DNA from: Lentimicrobium sp.
Lineage (GTDB): Bacteria > Bacteroidota > Bacteroidia > Flavobacteriales > Flavobacteriaceae
Direction of reading: 5' to 3'
DNA: 23,277 nucleotides
Assembly (NCBI GenBank): GCA_022758945.1
Contig: JAEMQE010000137.1
Location: 1 to 23,277, forward strand
A program made the position numbers and the translations under genes. The first letter of the stretch is position 1. Each line of letters opens with the position of its first letter. Shown here one piece after another: positions 22,723 to 23,277 of the stretch. The notes beneath the pieces were generated by a model. That model was not told where the DNA came from, did not search any database, and saw only the letters and a list, made by a program, of their open reading frames with translations.

Positions 22723-22747
22723 GTCACCCTGAGCGGAGTCGAAGGGT
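22723..22747. repeat. GTCACCCTGAGCGGAGTCGA repeat abutting the sigma gene stop
   Basis: GTCACCCTGAGCGGAGTCGA followed by AGGGT. ACCCT and AGGGT can pair around a 12-base loop. I recall this sequence as a very common intergenic repeat in Bacteroidota genomes. Its last base is the first base of the minus-strand stop codon (TTA on plus). Confidence 0.6.
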
Positions 22748-23277
22748 TATCCTAAATAGGTTTTTAATATTTTACTTCTTGAAGTGTGTTTCAATCTGCG
22801 AATGGCTTTTTCTTTAATCTGACGAACGCGTTCACGAGTCAGGTCGAAAGTTTCTCCTATTTCTTCTAATGTCATTGGGTGTTGATCGCCAAGACCAAAA
22901 TACAAACGAACCACATCAGCTTCTCTTGGAGTCAATGTTTCTAATGAACGCTCAATTTCGGTACGCAATGATTCTTGAATTAAGTTTCGGTCTGGATTTG
23001 GCGATTCACCAGAACGCAATACATCATATAGGTTTGAATCTTCTCCTTCAACAAGTGGTGCATCCATAGAAAGGTGACGACCCGAGTTTTTCATAGATTC
23101 TCTTACGTCGTTTACGGTCATATCCAATTCTTTGGCAATTTCCTCAGCTGTTGGTGGTCTTTCATTAGATTGCTCTAACAAAGCGTACATTTTGTTGATT
23201 TTATTGATAGAACCAATTTTGTTCAAAGGCAAACGAACGATACGCGATTGTTCGGCCAAAGCTTGCAAAATGGATTG
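22747..23277 (-). CDS. rpoD: Primary sigma factor RpoD/SigA, C-terminal part (partial)
   Basis: The frame runs off the right edge with QSILQALAEQSRIVRLPLNK, the end of region 2.4, so 176 codons of the 3' end are visible and the start is outside the window. Region 3 (ERPPTAEEIAKELDMTVNDV) and region 4.2 with its helix-turn-helix (TLEEIGETFDLTRERVRQIK) are clear. The lack of a long N-terminal region cannot be judged here. In Bacteroidota the primary sigma factor recognises TTG/TAnnTTTG promoters, consistent with the promoter candidates listed in this window. A terminator follows at 22652-22676. Confidence 0.95.
   Translation of the reverse strand, partial: QSILQALAEQSRIVRLPLNKIGSINKINKMYALLEQSNERPPTAEEIAKELDMTVNDVRESMKNSGRHLSMDAPLVEGEDSNLYDVLRSGESPNPDRNLIQESLRTEIERSLETLTPREADVVRLYFGLGDQHPMTLEEIGETFDLTRERVRQIKEKAIRRLKHTSRSKILKTYLG

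Overview
The window is AT-rich chromosomal DNA from a member of the Bacteroidota, most likely a Flavobacterium or a close relative. This is inferred from gene order and protein features, not from any database search. Supporting signs are the division and cell-wall (dcw) gene order, a MraY about 50 residues longer than the E. coli type, an FtsZ with a roughly 300-residue tail, promoters of the TAnnTTTG type, and weak or absent Shine-Dalgarno sequences.

Layout. Positions 1-121 hold the apparent 3' end of a plus-strand gene and a terminator. Positions 122-1898 carry three minus-strand genes: engB, a small MNT-type nucleotidyltransferase and an alpha/beta hydrolase. They probably share a promoter near 1930. 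Positions 1899-2277 form a divergent spacer with four helically phased GTGGTA boxes, a very likely MraZ operator. Positions 2278-20830 are the dcw operon: mraZ, rsmH, ftsL, ftsI, murE, mraY, [four-helix-bundle gene A], murD, [four-helix-bundle gene B], ftsW, murG, [SWIM-domain gene], murC, ftsQ, ftsA, ftsZ. It ends in a strong terminator. murF, murB and ddl are absent from the run. Positions 20890-23277 hold a promoter and structured leader, a yqeY-like gene, a long hairpin, tRNA-Arg(UCG), a bidirectional terminator, rpe (minus), a repeat-rich spacer and the 3' part of the primary sigma factor gene (minus).

How the genes work together. MurC, MurD and MurE add the first amino acids to UDP-MurNAc. 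MraY and MurG build lipid I and lipid II. FtsW and FtsI polymerise and cross-link septal peptidoglycan. FtsL and FtsQ link these enzymes to the FtsA/FtsZ cytoskeletal ring. MraZ probably represses the whole operon, and RsmH modifies 16S rRNA.

The most unusual part is the set of insertions that interrupt this otherwise conserved operon. Two S23/IVP-family four-helix-bundle genes (8739-9089 and 10566-10937) are each bounded by inverted arrays of 7-bp units. The arrays fill the intergenic space from the preceding stop codon to the next start codon. The two elements share this architecture but use different heptamers. A third, gene-less inverted repeat with the first element's heptamers lies beside the tRNA (21594-21648). 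Together they look like one family of intergenic elements resembling the intervening sequences of 23S rRNA. Other structured repeats are a 121-bp palindromic element before murC, a roughly 130-nt rod-like hairpin before yqeY, and several dispersed palindromes between rpe and the sigma gene.
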